From Delftia tsuruhatensis NBRC 16741 (GTDB taxonomy: Bacteria > Pseudomonadota > Gammaproteobacteria > Burkholderiales > Burkholderiaceae_C), in the NCBI RefSeq assembly GCF_001571325.1, contig NZ_BCTO01000025.1, positions 22,601 through 86,600 on the forward strand: DNA of 64,000 nucleotides, read 5' to 3'. Below are positions 9,445 to 17,671 of the stretch, piece by piece. Every line of letters starts with the position of its first letter. Position 1 is the first letter of the stretch. A model generated the notes under the pieces. The model did no database searches and was not told where the DNA came from. It saw only the letters and a list, made by a program, of their open reading frames with translations. The position numbers and the translations under genes were made by a program.

Positions 9445-9463
9445 GTTCCACACATCCCGACCA

Positions 9464-10201
9464 TCAAGCCGTCTGCTGCAGGGCTCCGTAGCGCTCGCGC
9501 GCCGTCTGCAGCATGTAGAAGGTGATGCGCTTGACCTCGGCACGGCTGTCGGCGATGTGCTGCTTCAGGCAGGACTGGGCCAGCGCGGCATCGCCGGCCT
9601 CGATGGCGGCAAGAATGGCGGCATGGTCGTCATAGGTTGCCGAGACGCGCGGCAGCTTGATCACATCCAGGCGGCGGATGATGCGGATGCGCTCTGTAAT
9701 GTCCAGGTGGATGCGCGCCATCTCCTGATTGCCGGTCGCGGCCACCAGGCCGGTATGGAAGGCCTCGTCCAGCGAGGCCACGACGGCGGGGTCGGTCTCG
9801 CGCTGCTCCTCGGGCACGCACCAGACTTCGCGCAGCGGCTGCAATGACTGCAGCGATTCGCCCACCAGGCTGGCCACGGCGCTGGTCTCCATCAGGGTGC
9901 GCACCTCGTACAGATCCTCGAAGTACTTGAAGTCGAAGGCCTTGATCTGCCATCCGCTCTTGAAGTGCACATCCACATAGCCATCGCGCTGCAACCAGAA
10001 CAGCGCCTGGCGCACGGGCGTGCGGCTGACCTGCATGCGCGTGGCGATCTCGCCTTCACTGAAACGGTCGCCAGGCAGCAGGCGGAAATCGAAGATGTCG
10101 TTCTTCAGGCAGGTGTAGATCTGCGCAGCCAGCGAATGCGCGCTGCTTGCAGGCCCCTGGCGCGTCTCGCACACCGGCGAGGAAACAACCGCGATGCTCA
10201 T
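9464..10201 (-). CDS. GntR-family transcriptional regulator, FCD subfamily
   Basis: 245 residues. The N-terminal winged helix (about 20-90) contains LLPGDRFSEGEIATRMQVSR followed by TPVRQALFWLQRDGYV, typical of GntR proteins. The helical C-terminal domain matches the FCD class, with metal-ligand-like His residues (for example in AFHTGLVAATGN, and later DDHAAI and KQHIADS). FCD regulators bind small carboxylates or sugar acids and usually repress neighbouring metabolic genes. No such genes adjoin here, so its target is unclear. ATG 10201 is preferred over a longer frame because upstream residues are Arg/Pro-rich and the domain needs no more N-terminal length. Confidence 0.9.
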   Translation of the reverse strand: MSIAVVSSPVCETRQGPASSAHSLAAQIYTCLKNDIFDFRLLPGDRFSEGEIATRMQVSRTPVRQALFWLQRDGYVDVHFKSGWQIKAFDFKYFEDLYEVRTLMETSAVASLVGESLQSLQPLREVWCVPEEQRETDPAVVASLDEAFHTGLVAATGNQEMARIHLDITERIRIIRRLDVIKLPRVSATYDDHAAILAAIEAGDAALAQSCLKQHIADSRAEVKRITFYMLQTARERYGALQQTA

Positions 10202-10361
10202 GCGACTGCCGCGCCCGCTGGAGCACGCAGGCCTCGCCGCTGGCCGCCGCCAAGGCCTGGCAACGACATGCCCGGAGCCCTGAAGAAGGGCCAGGCCTTG
10301 CCTTCGACACCGGACTCGCGCATGGCCGAAGACAGGGTATACGCCGACCGTAGCAGCAATA

Positions 10362-10390
10362 CCATTGCCTGATTTGCGATCAGGCAATGG
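10362..10390. promoter_or_regulatory. 12-bp perfect inverted repeat, candidate operator
   Basis: Arms CCATTGCCTGAT and ATCAGGCAATGG are perfect reverse complements separated by TTGCG. The site is about 160 bp upstream of the GntR start codon. There is no T run on either side, so a terminator is unlikely. An operator for the GntR regulator (autoregulation) is the simplest reading. A second GGGCAATGG partial copy follows immediately. Confidence 0.45.
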
Positions 10391-10896
10391 GCAATGGTCC
10401 ATTCACGCATTTAGTACTCTTTCTTGTACACAAGTTGGCAGTGGGATTTAATAAAGAAACGAATTGCGTTTTAATAATTGGACCTACAAGAATATCCTCG
10501 ACAACGGCCGATCTTCGTGTATGCTCCGCGACTTGCCGCCGCAAAGGCCATACGCACCACAGCGTTTGGCAGCCCCCGACACCAGGCATTCAAAGTGACT
10601 GGACCAACACCAACAGGAACCCACTCGCGGTAATCCTGCGCATATTTGCGCCAATCCATTTTTTCCAGAGAGTTTCTGCACACACCTGGTGCAACGAGCA
10701 CATCAATTTCCCCATGCCTGCGGCCATGGGTTTGTGTATTTGTTAAATATTGCAAGATATTGAGGCATTCAGCCTCTGACAGGAATGGAAGGCGGCTTTC
10801 TGTCAAGGAACTGACATGTGAATCTGCTAGCAGCGGCCTTGCGCGTGCAGAGACAAGGCACGTCCTGCCCGATATTCCATCCACCGCTCGATTCCA

Positions 10897-10992
10897 GCTT
10901 TCCATACTGGAAAGCCTCCATCGATGGATGGAGGCCATATTCCCGCGCATCCACGGCAAACCCACGCCGGATGCATCCGACGCGGGTTTGCC
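10897..10992 (-). repeat. Three consecutive hairpins downstream of hcp
   Basis: Three inverted repeats lie 27-122 bp beyond the hcp stop codon. Their arms are GCTTTCCA/TGGAAAGC (10897-10915), GCCTCCATC/GATGGAGGC (10914-10935) and a 38-bp structure (10955-10992) with arms starting GGCAAACCC and ending GGGTTTGCC, 19 bp each with two mismatches. None has a T run. On the hcp transcript they would form a structured 3' untranslated region, possibly a stabiliser for an abundant mRNA. Confidence 0.6.
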
Positions 10993-11018
10993 GCAGCAGC
11001 AAGCCTGCGCAAGAAGAC

Positions 11019-11501
11019 TCAGGCTTCGCGGTTTTCCTTGATGTTGAAGCCCATCTGGCTCTCGGCGCCCTTGCCGCCCTGGTTGGTCTGTTCCCAGTAC
11101 TGGGTCTTGACCTTGGCAGCCTGGAACGAGTAGTTGACAGTCACGGTGTCAGAGGAGTTGGCGCCGCTGACGGTCACGTTCGTCACCATGACGTCGGTCA
11201 GGGTGATCTTGGTGAACTCGATCTGCGAGCCACCGGCCTTGCACAGCGAGATGTCGACCTGGCCCAGGTGCTTGCCCGTGGCGCAGTGCTTGAGCACGGC
11301 GGGGTAGCACTTGTCCACCTTGGCGATGACGTTCAGGTCATGGAAGCTCACCTTGCCGGCGCCGGCACCGCCGCCGCTGGCCATGGTGTTGGGCTGGGTC
11401 GCGCCCCAGGTGAAGGAGTCGATGTCGGTCCAGCCCTTGTGGTTGGAATCCTGGGATTCGCCACTGGCGCCCTCGACCTTCATGAACATATCAACGGACA
11501 T
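11019..11501 (-). CDS. hcp: T6SS tube protein Hcp (TssD)
   Basis: 160 residues, the usual Hcp length, with the family's opening MSVDMFMKVEGASGES and the HKGWTDIDSFTWGA segment. Hcp forms hexameric rings that stack into the inner tube expelled by sheath contraction, and it can carry small effectors in its lumen. It is transcribed away from the rest of the T6SS locus, with its own promoter in the 606-bp divergent region and a ribosome-binding site (GAGAGG) upstream. The 3' side is followed by an array of hairpins. Separate transcription suits the large amount of Hcp that the machine consumes. Confidence 0.97.
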   Translation of the reverse strand: MSVDMFMKVEGASGESQDSNHKGWTDIDSFTWGATQPNTMASGGGAGAGKVSFHDLNVIAKVDKCYPAVLKHCATGKHLGQVDISLCKAGGSQIEFTKITLTDVMVTNVTVSGANSSDTVTVNYSFQAAKVKTQYWEQTNQGGKGAESQMGFNIKENREA

Positions 11502-12107
11502 TGCACACCTCTCGAATTAATGGATTAAACGTTCGCATGCAACCCAATAGACCGACTGCATCGGATGGTTCACACGCGAACAAAGGGGAAAACCACTCCC
11601 GGGCAGAGCGCACGAAACCGATTCACTGAACATGTGATTCAGATCAGTGCGGCGCATACCCTGGATGGTCAAGGAATGTATTGACAATCGCCTGCAATCC
11701 TCACTGTCGTGAACCGCCCTCCTTTGTTGGAGCCGCGATGATAGTGGATAAGATCGGAAAAATACAAACAATTGGCCCGACTGAATTGTTACGGCCGATA
11801 CATCTGAAAAAAAATGTATCCATCGCTTATCCATTCGATACGTGTCATGGCTTTTTGCAGAACTCAAGCTACACTCACGCCGCATTCGGAGTCCGATTGA
11901 AATACGATCTTGTATTCATGACGAGTCCATGACGTTCGTCTTTGGCCCCCGGCTTCAGACAATTGGCTGATCGAGGAAAACCAGCGGTTGCATAGACAGA
12001 TTGCCGGTGCGATGCCGGCTTTGTGTGGCCTCGAACAGATTCGGCACCCTGGCACTGCGACAGACCTCGCCCGCCAGCGTGTGAAACAACATCTTGGGTG
12101 GGATTGC
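11502..12107. promoter_or_regulatory. Divergent control region between hcp and the T6SS operon
   Basis: 606 bp without a supported gene separates hcp (minus) from the kinase gene (plus). The middle (about 11740-11900) is AT-rich with A tracts, and includes an inverted repeat GATACAT/ATGTATC around an A-rich loop (11797-11820) and CAATT/AATTG arms near 11768-11787. I searched for a sigma-54 GG-N10-GC element upstream of hcp and saw none convincing. Both main T6SS promoters should lie here. Confidence 0.6.
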
Positions 12108-14168
12108 ATGGATAGCGAAGCAGCATGTTCGACCAACTGCCTTCCGGCAGGTGTCCAGATTGGCGAATACCGCGTGCTCGATGTCATCGGCGAAGGCGGT
12201 TTCGGCATCGTCTACAAGGCCCGTGACCTCTCGCTGGACCGCGAGGTCGCGATCAAGGAGTACATGCCTTCGGCACTGGCCGGACGGCAAAGCTCCCATC
12301 AGGTGCATGTGCGCTCGCAGCACCGTGGCGCCTTCGACGCCGGGCTGCGCAGCTTCATCAACGAGGCCCGCCTGCTGGCGCGCTTCTCCCACCCCACCCT
12401 GGTGCATGTCTACCGCTTCTTCGAAGCCGGCGGCACGGCCTACATGGTGATGCGCCACTACGAGGGCCAGACGCTGGGCCAGGTGCTGAAGGCATCGTCC
12501 GGCCGCATGGATCAGGCCGGGCTCAGCGCGCTGCTGATCCCCTTGCTGGACGTGCTGGAAGTGCTGCATGCGCAGGACTGCTTCCACCGCGACATCGCGC
12601 CGGACAACATCTTCGTGCAGCGCGATGGCAGCCCCGTGCTGCTGGATTTCGGCGCCGCGCGCCGCATCATCGGCGACATGACCCAGGCGCTGACCATGGT
12701 GCTCAAGCCCGGTTTTGCGCCCATCGAGCAATACGTGGACGACGGCGCCATGCCCCAGGGCGCGTGGACGGACATCTACCAGGTCGGCGCACTGATCCAC
12801 CAGGCCGCCACGGGCCGCATCCCGGCCACCTCGGTCGCGCGCATGGTCACCGATCCCATGCAGCCGCTGACCTCCGAACAGGTCCCGGGCTACTCCGACG
12901 CTTTCCTGCAGGGCATGCAACGGGCGCTGGCGGTGCGCCCCCAGGATCGCCCCCAGTCCATTGCCGAGCTGCGCAGCCTGCTGGGCCTGTCCACCGACGC
13001 CCGGGCAGCGCCTGCGCCGGGGGAACCCAGCCCCATCTACATCCCGATCACGCCGCCTGCGTCCGTACAGGCCGCCATGGCCACCCAGTCGGCAGCCGTG
13101 CAGGCGCCGCGCTTCGTGCCGATCACGGAAATCTTCGTTCCTGCAGCAGCGCCGCAGGCAGCGCCCGCGACCACGGTCATGCCCGTGCCTGCGGTCCCTC
13201 CTGTCGCCACGGTCGCACCGGTGCCGCCCGCTCCCACCGCGCCTGGGGGTTTGGCAACAGGCGGCCCTGTCCAGCCATCTGCAGCCGCAGCCGCGCCCCA
13301 GATGACGCCTCAGGCATCTGCCGCCGATCCCATGGGCCTGGACAACGGTCCGTACATCGACATCGACCAGGCACTGCCCCCCGCTCAGCCTGCGCAGCCC
13401 CCGGTGCAGGCGCAGGCGCCTGCATCCCAACAGCCCGCCTCCGCACCCGCCGTTCAGGGCGCGCCCGCAGGGGTGCAGCCTCCGGTCGCTGCCGTCCAGG
13501 CAGTGCCCAAGGTCAGGCGCAGCAGCATGGCCGTGCCGATGGCCATCGGCGCCCTGGTGCTGGCGGCCATCGCGGGCGGCGGCGTGCTGTGGTACGACCA
13601 TTCCCAGGACCAGGCCCGTGCCAAGACCCTGGCGGCGCGCGACAGCCTGGCCTGGCAGCAGGCCCAAAGCCAGTCCAGCCTGGCCCGCCTGCAGGACTAC
13701 CTGGACAGCTTCCCCGAAGGACAGCACCGCACCGAGGCCCAGGCGCTGCTCAAGCAGTTGCTCAACGAGGCCTCGCTGGCCTCCACGGAGCAGGTGCAGC
13801 CGATGACCCCGCCGGAGCAGGCCGCGCTGGCTGAACTCCCCCCTTCCCAGCCCGAGCAAGGGGCGCCCGTCGCCCCCGTCACGGTGGCCGCGGTGCCCGA
13901 GCCGTTGCCCACCGAGCCGCCCAAGACCGAAGCCCGCCCCGCCAAGCCCGCAGCGGCCACAGGCAAGGTGGTGTTCAGGGTCGTGCCCTGGGGCTATGTC
14001 TCCGTGAACCGCGCCCCGGCACGGACCAGCCCGCCGCTGACCCAGATGGAGTTGCCGGAGGGCGAGTACCGCATCGACATCAGCAACCCGGGTGCGGCCT
14101 CTACGGTGACCAAGACCATCACGGTCACCAAGGGCGAGTCGGTGACCGTGAACCATCTTTTCGAATGA
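12108..14168 (+). CDS. ppkA: T6SS Ser/Thr protein kinase (PpkA-like) with C-terminal PEGA domain
   Basis: 686 residues. The cytoplasmic kinase domain (about 20-290) shows the glycine loop GEGGFGIVYKA, Lys50 in VAIKEY, the catalytic loop HRDIAPDN at 160-167 and DFG at 180-182. A long Ala/Pro/Val-rich linker leads to one TM helix (about 474-497), then an outer part ending in a PEGA-like domain (about 620-686). The catalytic loop has Ala where most kinases have Lys (HRDxKPxN), a variant I also associate with some other bacterial kinases. T6SS kinases phosphorylate FHA proteins such as TagH to switch on assembly; the tagH and phosphatase genes lie downstream. The ATG at 12108 is preferred over 11988 because the kinase fold begins 20 residues later and GGGTGGGA precedes it. 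Confidence 0.92.
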   Translation: MDSEAACSTNCLPAGVQIGEYRVLDVIGEGGFGIVYKARDLSLDREVAIKEYMPSALAGRQSSHQVHVRSQHRGAFDAGLRSFINEARLLARFSHPTLVHVYRFFEAGGTAYMVMRHYEGQTLGQVLKASSGRMDQAGLSALLIPLLDVLEVLHAQDCFHRDIAPDNIFVQRDGSPVLLDFGAARRIIGDMTQALTMVLKPGFAPIEQYVDDGAMPQGAWTDIYQVGALIHQAATGRIPATSVARMVTDPMQPLTSEQVPGYSDAFLQGMQRALAVRPQDRPQSIAELRSLLGLSTDARAAPAPGEPSPIYIPITPPASVQAAMATQSAAVQAPRFVPITEIFVPAAAPQAAPATTVMPVPAVPPVATVAPVPPAPTAPGGLATGGPVQPSAAAAAPQMTPQASAADPMGLDNGPYIDIDQALPPAQPAQPPVQAQAPASQQPASAPAVQGAPAGVQPPVAAVQAVPKVRRSSMAVPMAIGALVLAAIAGGGVLWYDHSQDQARAKTLAARDSLAWQQAQSQSSLARLQDYLDSFPEGQHRTEAQALLKQLLNEASLASTEQVQPMTPPEQAALAELPPSQPEQGAPVAPVTVAAVPEPLPTEPPKTEARPAKPAAATGKVVFRVVPWGYVSVNRAPARTSPPLTQMELPEGEYRIDISNPGAASTVTKTITVTKGESVTVNHLFE

Positions 14169-14177
14169 GCGCGGCGC

Positions 14178-14966
14178 ATGGCTCGACTGATGAACCACCG
14201 CTGGCGATGGATGCTGTGCACTGCAATGCTCGGCCTGCCCTGCCTGGCGCATTCCCAGGCGGCATGCGAGGAGGCCGCGCCGGCCCAAACCGGCTCGGCA
14301 GGACGCCCGCAGCTGGCGCAGGGCATTGCGCTGTTCGAGGCGCGCGACCTGGTCCAGGCCGAGCGTGCGCTGCAGGCTGCGCTGTTTGGCGGGCTGGCGG
14401 ATCCCATGGAGCGGGCCTCCGCCCACAAGTACCTGGCCTACACCTATTGCACGCACAAGGAATGGGCACGCTGCGAGGCCGCCTTCGACGCCGCGTTCGC
14501 CGCCCACCCCGGCTTTGCGCTGCAGGCCTACGAGACCACGGGTACGCCGTGGCGGGACGCCTACAGCCGCGCCCAGGACCGCTGGACCCAGCGCTGCCCT
14601 GCCGCGCAACGGCTGCGCGTGGCAACCGCAGCGCCCACGGCCGGCGGCTTTGCACTGAACAGCCGCGTGATCACATCGATCACCGCACTGACATCGGGCT
14701 CGGCCCCGGTGCGCTCCGCCGCACTGGCCGCACGGCCTGAGACGCCACGGACAGATCACAACCTGCGCCTGAGGGTCAGCCCCTGGGCCAACGTGCTGAT
14801 CAACGGCAAGCCGTCCGGCGTCACCCCTCCCGTCGTGCTGCTCAAGCTGGCGCCAGGCTCCCACACGGTGGAACTGCGCAACCCCGGCTTCGAGAGCTAT
14901 CGGCAGGTGATCCGCATCACCGACGGCCAGTCGGTGACCCTTTCCCATGACTTTGATGCCCGATGA
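14178..14966 (+). CDS. Secreted PEGA-domain protein, T6SS-associated
   Basis: 262 residues with an N-terminal signal peptide ending near AHSQA. A helical, TPR-like central part (about 40-140) contains LAYTYCTHKEWARCEAAFDAAF. The C-terminal domain (about 195-262) is PEGA-like, RVSPWANVLINGKPSGVTPP then GSHTVELRNPGFESY, and closely resembles the end of the kinase encoded just before. Both proteins would place their PEGA domains in the periplasm, where they might bind the same partner or the cell wall. The stop overlaps the start of the next gene (ATGA). Its role in secretion is inferred only from position and domain sharing. Confidence 0.75.
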   Translation: MARLMNHRWRWMLCTAMLGLPCLAHSQAACEEAAPAQTGSAGRPQLAQGIALFEARDLVQAERALQAALFGGLADPMERASAHKYLAYTYCTHKEWARCEAAFDAAFAAHPGFALQAYETTGTPWRDAYSRAQDRWTQRCPAAQRLRVATAAPTAGGFALNSRVITSITALTSGSAPVRSAALAARPETPRTDHNLRLRVSPWANVLINGKPSGVTPPVVLLKLAPGSHTVELRNPGFESYRQVIRITDGQSVTLSHDFDAR

Positions 14967-15460
14967 CCATGTCCATGCATATCCCTCACTCCCTCCAGCG
15001 CCTGACCCTTGCCCTTGCCGTTGCCTTCGGGCTGGCCGCCTGCGAAACCGCACCCAAGCCGGTGGAGCCCGAGCCAGCACCGCCCGTGGTGCAGGCGCCT
15101 GTCGAGCCCGTCAAGCCCGTGGACCCGGTGGTGATCAAGGAGCAGGAGCTGGTCGAGGCCATCCAGCTCTACGTGGATGGCCGCTACGAGGATGCCATCA
15201 CGGCCCTGACGCCCCTGTCCACCGCGCAGGAGCTGCCGATGAGCAGCCAGGTCAAGGCGCTCAAGTACATCGCCTTCAGCCACTGCGTGGAAGGCCGCCG
15301 CAAGCCCTGCCGGCAGCACTTCGACATGGCCCTGGCCCTGGACCCCACCTTCCAGCTGACCGAGGCCGAAAAGGGCCATCCCACCTGGGGCCGGGAATTC
15401 AACAATGCCCGCGCCGCGCTGCGCAACAAGCGCCCGGCGCCCGCGCGCAAGGCCTCCTGA
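14963..15460 (+). CDS. TssQ-like T6SS-associated lipoprotein
   Basis: 165 residues with a lipobox LAAC at about residues 24-27, then a Pro/Val/Glu-rich spacer and a helical TPR-like domain with Cys pairs (SHCVEGRRKPCRQHFDMALALDP). The TPR-like part resembles that of the preceding PEGA protein (YIAFSHC here, YLAYTYC there), so the two may be distantly related. Its context between PEGA protein and TagH, and its size, match small lipoproteins annotated as TssQ family in Burkholderiales T6SS loci (from memory). It probably sits on the outer membrane inner leaflet. It overlaps the upstream gene by 4 bp. Confidence 0.7.
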   Translation: MTMSMHIPHSLQRLTLALAVAFGLAACETAPKPVEPEPAPPVVQAPVEPVKPVDPVVIKEQELVEAIQLYVDGRYEDAITALTPLSTAQELPMSSQVKALKYIAFSHCVEGRRKPCRQHFDMALALDPTFQLTEAEKGHPTWGREFNNARAALRNKRPAPARKAS

Positions 15461-15511
15461 GGCCTGCCGAGGCCCCCGACGCTTCCTGAAAACTGCCTAG
15501 CCTAAGACTCC

Positions 15512-17671
15512 ATGGACAAAATCGAACTCAGGGTCGTGGACCACGATGGCGTTGCGGTCGACCGCCACTGGCATGCCGTATTCGGCATGGCAGGCGGCAC
15601 GATCGGACGCAGTGGCCAGAACAAGCTCATCATCTCGGATCCGGACGCTTCCGTGGCGCGCGTGCACGCCATGGTCAGGCTCGATTCCGAGGGAGCCTTT
15701 GTTGCGAACCTGAGCGAGCGTGATCCCATCTGGGTGGCAGACCAGCCCGTGCGCTCGGGCCAGGAAGTGGCCCTGACACTGGGCGCGCGCATCCGCATCG
15801 GCGCCTACACCCTGGCCGCCGTGGCGCCGGGCACCCCTTTCGAAGCACCGGCCTCGCCCGGTGCAGCCGTGCCGGCGCCTGCCAGCGCAGCATTTGCAGC
15901 GGCTGTGACGCCCTCAGCACCTTCTGCGTCCTCAGCACCTTCTGCGTCCTCAGCACCCTCAACGCCATCGGTTCCCTCGCCGGTCACGGCAATCCCGCAG
16001 CCACAGATCCAGCAGCCCCCCGCAGTTGACAACCCCCTGCAGCCGCAAGCAACGGGGCCGGCAGAAGCTGCGCCACTGGCAGACGTTCTGCCTCCAGCCG
16101 CCGCCGGCATCGCCGATCCCTGGGAAGGCCTGACGGCGCTGAGCCTGGATGACATCCAGACCCCGCCTGCGCCTTCTGCCGAGAGTGCAATCCCCCCCGA
16201 GCAAGCGGCCATGGCGATGCCGCAGCCGGCCAGGCCGCAGCACCGCCCGCTGCTGATTCCCAATGATTTCGACCCCTTTGCACCGCCGCCCGAGCAGGCT
16301 CGGCAGCAGGAAGAAGGCTGGGCCGGCCTGCCCTCGCACGGCAAGGGCGAGCTGATTCAGCAGCGCCATGACGGCATGGTCCAAACGCTTCCCCTCAAGG
16401 GCCTGAGCACCGAGGCACTGCATGACGCCTCCCATACCGGCCTGCCTTCGTGCTTCGAGGCATCGCAAAAGCTCGATCCGCTCGCGCTGTTCGACCAGGG
16501 CGGCCTGCCCGGCGACGCAGCGCCGCTGCAACAGGCATCGGGCCGGGGCTCCGAGCTGGGCCAGGCCTTCAACCTGCCGCGCATGCAGCCGCCTGCGCAG
16601 CCAGCGGCGCCGGCCCAGCCGGCCGGCCTGGAGCAGTCATTGGCGCCTGCGGCGCAGACACAGCAACCTGTACAGGTTCAGGCCGCACCAACTGCCGTAC
16701 CAGTTGCCGTACCAGCTCCCTTACCTGCCGCTGCACCAGTTGCTGCACCGATGGCCACGGCCCCCACTGCCGCGACAGCCCCCGAAATCCCCGCCCAGCC
16801 CGTCGTGCTCGACGGACTGCTGCCCACCAACGGGCTGGACCTGGACATCTTCCAGTCCGGCGCAGGCCAAGCTGCGCCAGCCATCGTTTCTGCCGCAAGC
16901 GCTGCCGCCGCTCCCGCCAACACCAGCTCCAGCTCCAGCGTCCACTTCAACGCAGCCTCCAGCATCCTCGGCCAGGGCGCCGCCGCCATTCCCGTCGGCA
17001 CCCTGCCCTGCACCGCCGCGCCTGTCGATGCTCCGGTGCAGCCCCAGCCGGCCGCCAGCGCCGCCCACGCCGACCTGCAGGCCCTGGCCACGGCCTTCAT
17101 GGAAGGCGCGGGCCTGAACCCGGCCAAGACCCATTTCGAGGTCACGCCTGAATTCATGCGCACCTTCGGCGAAGCCCTGCGCATTGCCGTGCAGGGCACC
17201 ATCGACCTGCTGGCGGCGCGCTCTGAGATCAAGCGCGAGTTCCGTGCCGGCGTCACCATCATTGCCACGGGCGCCAACAATCCGCTCAAGTTCCTGCCCA
17301 ATTCCGAGGGCGTGCTCATGCAGATGGTCCACCAGACCTTCCCGGGCTTCATGAAGCCGCTGCCCGCCATGCAGGACGCCTTCCAGGATCTGCACGTGCA
17401 CCAGCTGGCCCTGATGGCCGGCATCCGCGCCGCCTATGCCGAGGCCCTGACCCGGTTCGATCCGACCGAGCTGGAGCGCCGCACCGAAACCAACCCCGGC
17501 CTGCTGGACAAGCTGCTGACCAATGGCCGCAAGGCTGCGCTGTGGGACGACTACAAGCACAACTTCGACGTGCTGCGCCGCCATGCCGAGGACGATCTGA
17601 TGGCCTTCTCGGGCCGCACCTTCGTCGAGGCCTACGAAAACGCCGAGCAGTCCGTGAAAGGCCAGCCGTGA
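15512..17671 (+). CDS. tagH: T6SS FHA-domain protein TagH
   Basis: 719 residues. The FHA domain occupies about the first 100 residues, with the phospho-threonine-binding signature GGTIGRSGQNKLIISDPDA. A very long Ala/Pro/Gln-rich linker with short tandem repeats follows (about 110-510). The C-terminal 200 residues form the globular TagH domain (from about 520, including RTFGEALRIAVQGTIDLLAARSE and LKFLPNSEG). TagH proteins are phosphorylated by the T6SS kinase and read by their own FHA domain, promoting apparatus assembly. Kinase, TagH and phosphatase genes are all in this operon. The final codon overlaps the GTG start of the phosphatase. Confidence 0.92.
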   Translation: MDKIELRVVDHDGVAVDRHWHAVFGMAGGTIGRSGQNKLIISDPDASVARVHAMVRLDSEGAFVANLSERDPIWVADQPVRSGQEVALTLGARIRIGAYTLAAVAPGTPFEAPASPGAAVPAPASAAFAAAVTPSAPSASSAPSASSAPSTPSVPSPVTAIPQPQIQQPPAVDNPLQPQATGPAEAAPLADVLPPAAAGIADPWEGLTALSLDDIQTPPAPSAESAIPPEQAAMAMPQPARPQHRPLLIPNDFDPFAPPPEQARQQEEGWAGLPSHGKGELIQQRHDGMVQTLPLKGLSTEALHDASHTGLPSCFEASQKLDPLALFDQGGLPGDAAPLQQASGRGSELGQAFNLPRMQPPAQPAAPAQPAGLEQSLAPAAQTQQPVQVQAAPTAVPVAVPAPLPAAAPVAAPMATAPTAATAPEIPAQPVVLDGLLPTNGLDLDIFQSGAGQAAPAIVSAASAAAAPANTSSSSSVHFNAASSILGQGAAAIPVGTLPCTAAPVDAPVQPQPAASAAHADLQALATAFMEGAGLNPAKTHFEVTPEFMRTFGEALRIAVQGTIDLLAARSEIKREFRAGVTIIATGANNPLKFLPNSEGVLMQMVHQTFPGFMKPLPAMQDAFQDLHVHQLALMAGIRAAYAEALTRFDPTELERRTETNPGLLDKLLTNGRKAALWDDYKHNFDVLRRHAEDDLMAFSGRTFVEAYENAEQSVKGQP
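15912..15960 (+). repeat. 18-bp tandem repeat inside tagH linker
   Basis: CCTCAGCACCTTCTGCGT occurs twice in tandem and then as a partial third copy. It encodes Ser-Ala-Pro-Ser-Ala-Ser units of the flexible linker. Slippage here would change linker length by multiples of six residues without breaking the frame. A shorter Val-Pro-Val-Ala periodicity follows near 16685-16740. Confidence 0.8.

Larger units (their letters stand above)
10202..11018. other. 817-bp stretch with no convincing gene
   Basis: Between the GntR start and the hcp stop codon I find no convincing gene. Open frames of 119-164 codons occur on both strands (the longest on the minus strand, 10471-10965) but none shows a recognisable domain. 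The part around 10400-10800 is noticeably less GC-rich than the surroundings. It contains a perfect 12-bp inverted repeat (10362-10390) and, at the hcp end, three consecutive hairpins (10897-10992). A degraded gene or a small RNA cannot be excluded. Confidence 0.5.

Noticed and set aside
10471..10965. A 164-codon minus-strand open frame between the GntR gene and hcp
   Set aside because: No domain, no clear ribosome-binding site, and it crosses the hairpin array. It is kept only as part of an unassigned stretch.
11502..12107. A sigma-54 promoter for hcp
   Set aside because: I looked for GG-N10-GC elements on the hcp strand and found none close to TGGCAC-N5-TTGC.
11955..15080. A 1041-codon minus-strand open frame opposite the kinase and PEGA genes
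   Set aside because: Its composition is the Gly/Arg/His-rich pattern of antisense GC-rich DNA. The plus strand has clear kinase and PEGA motifs.
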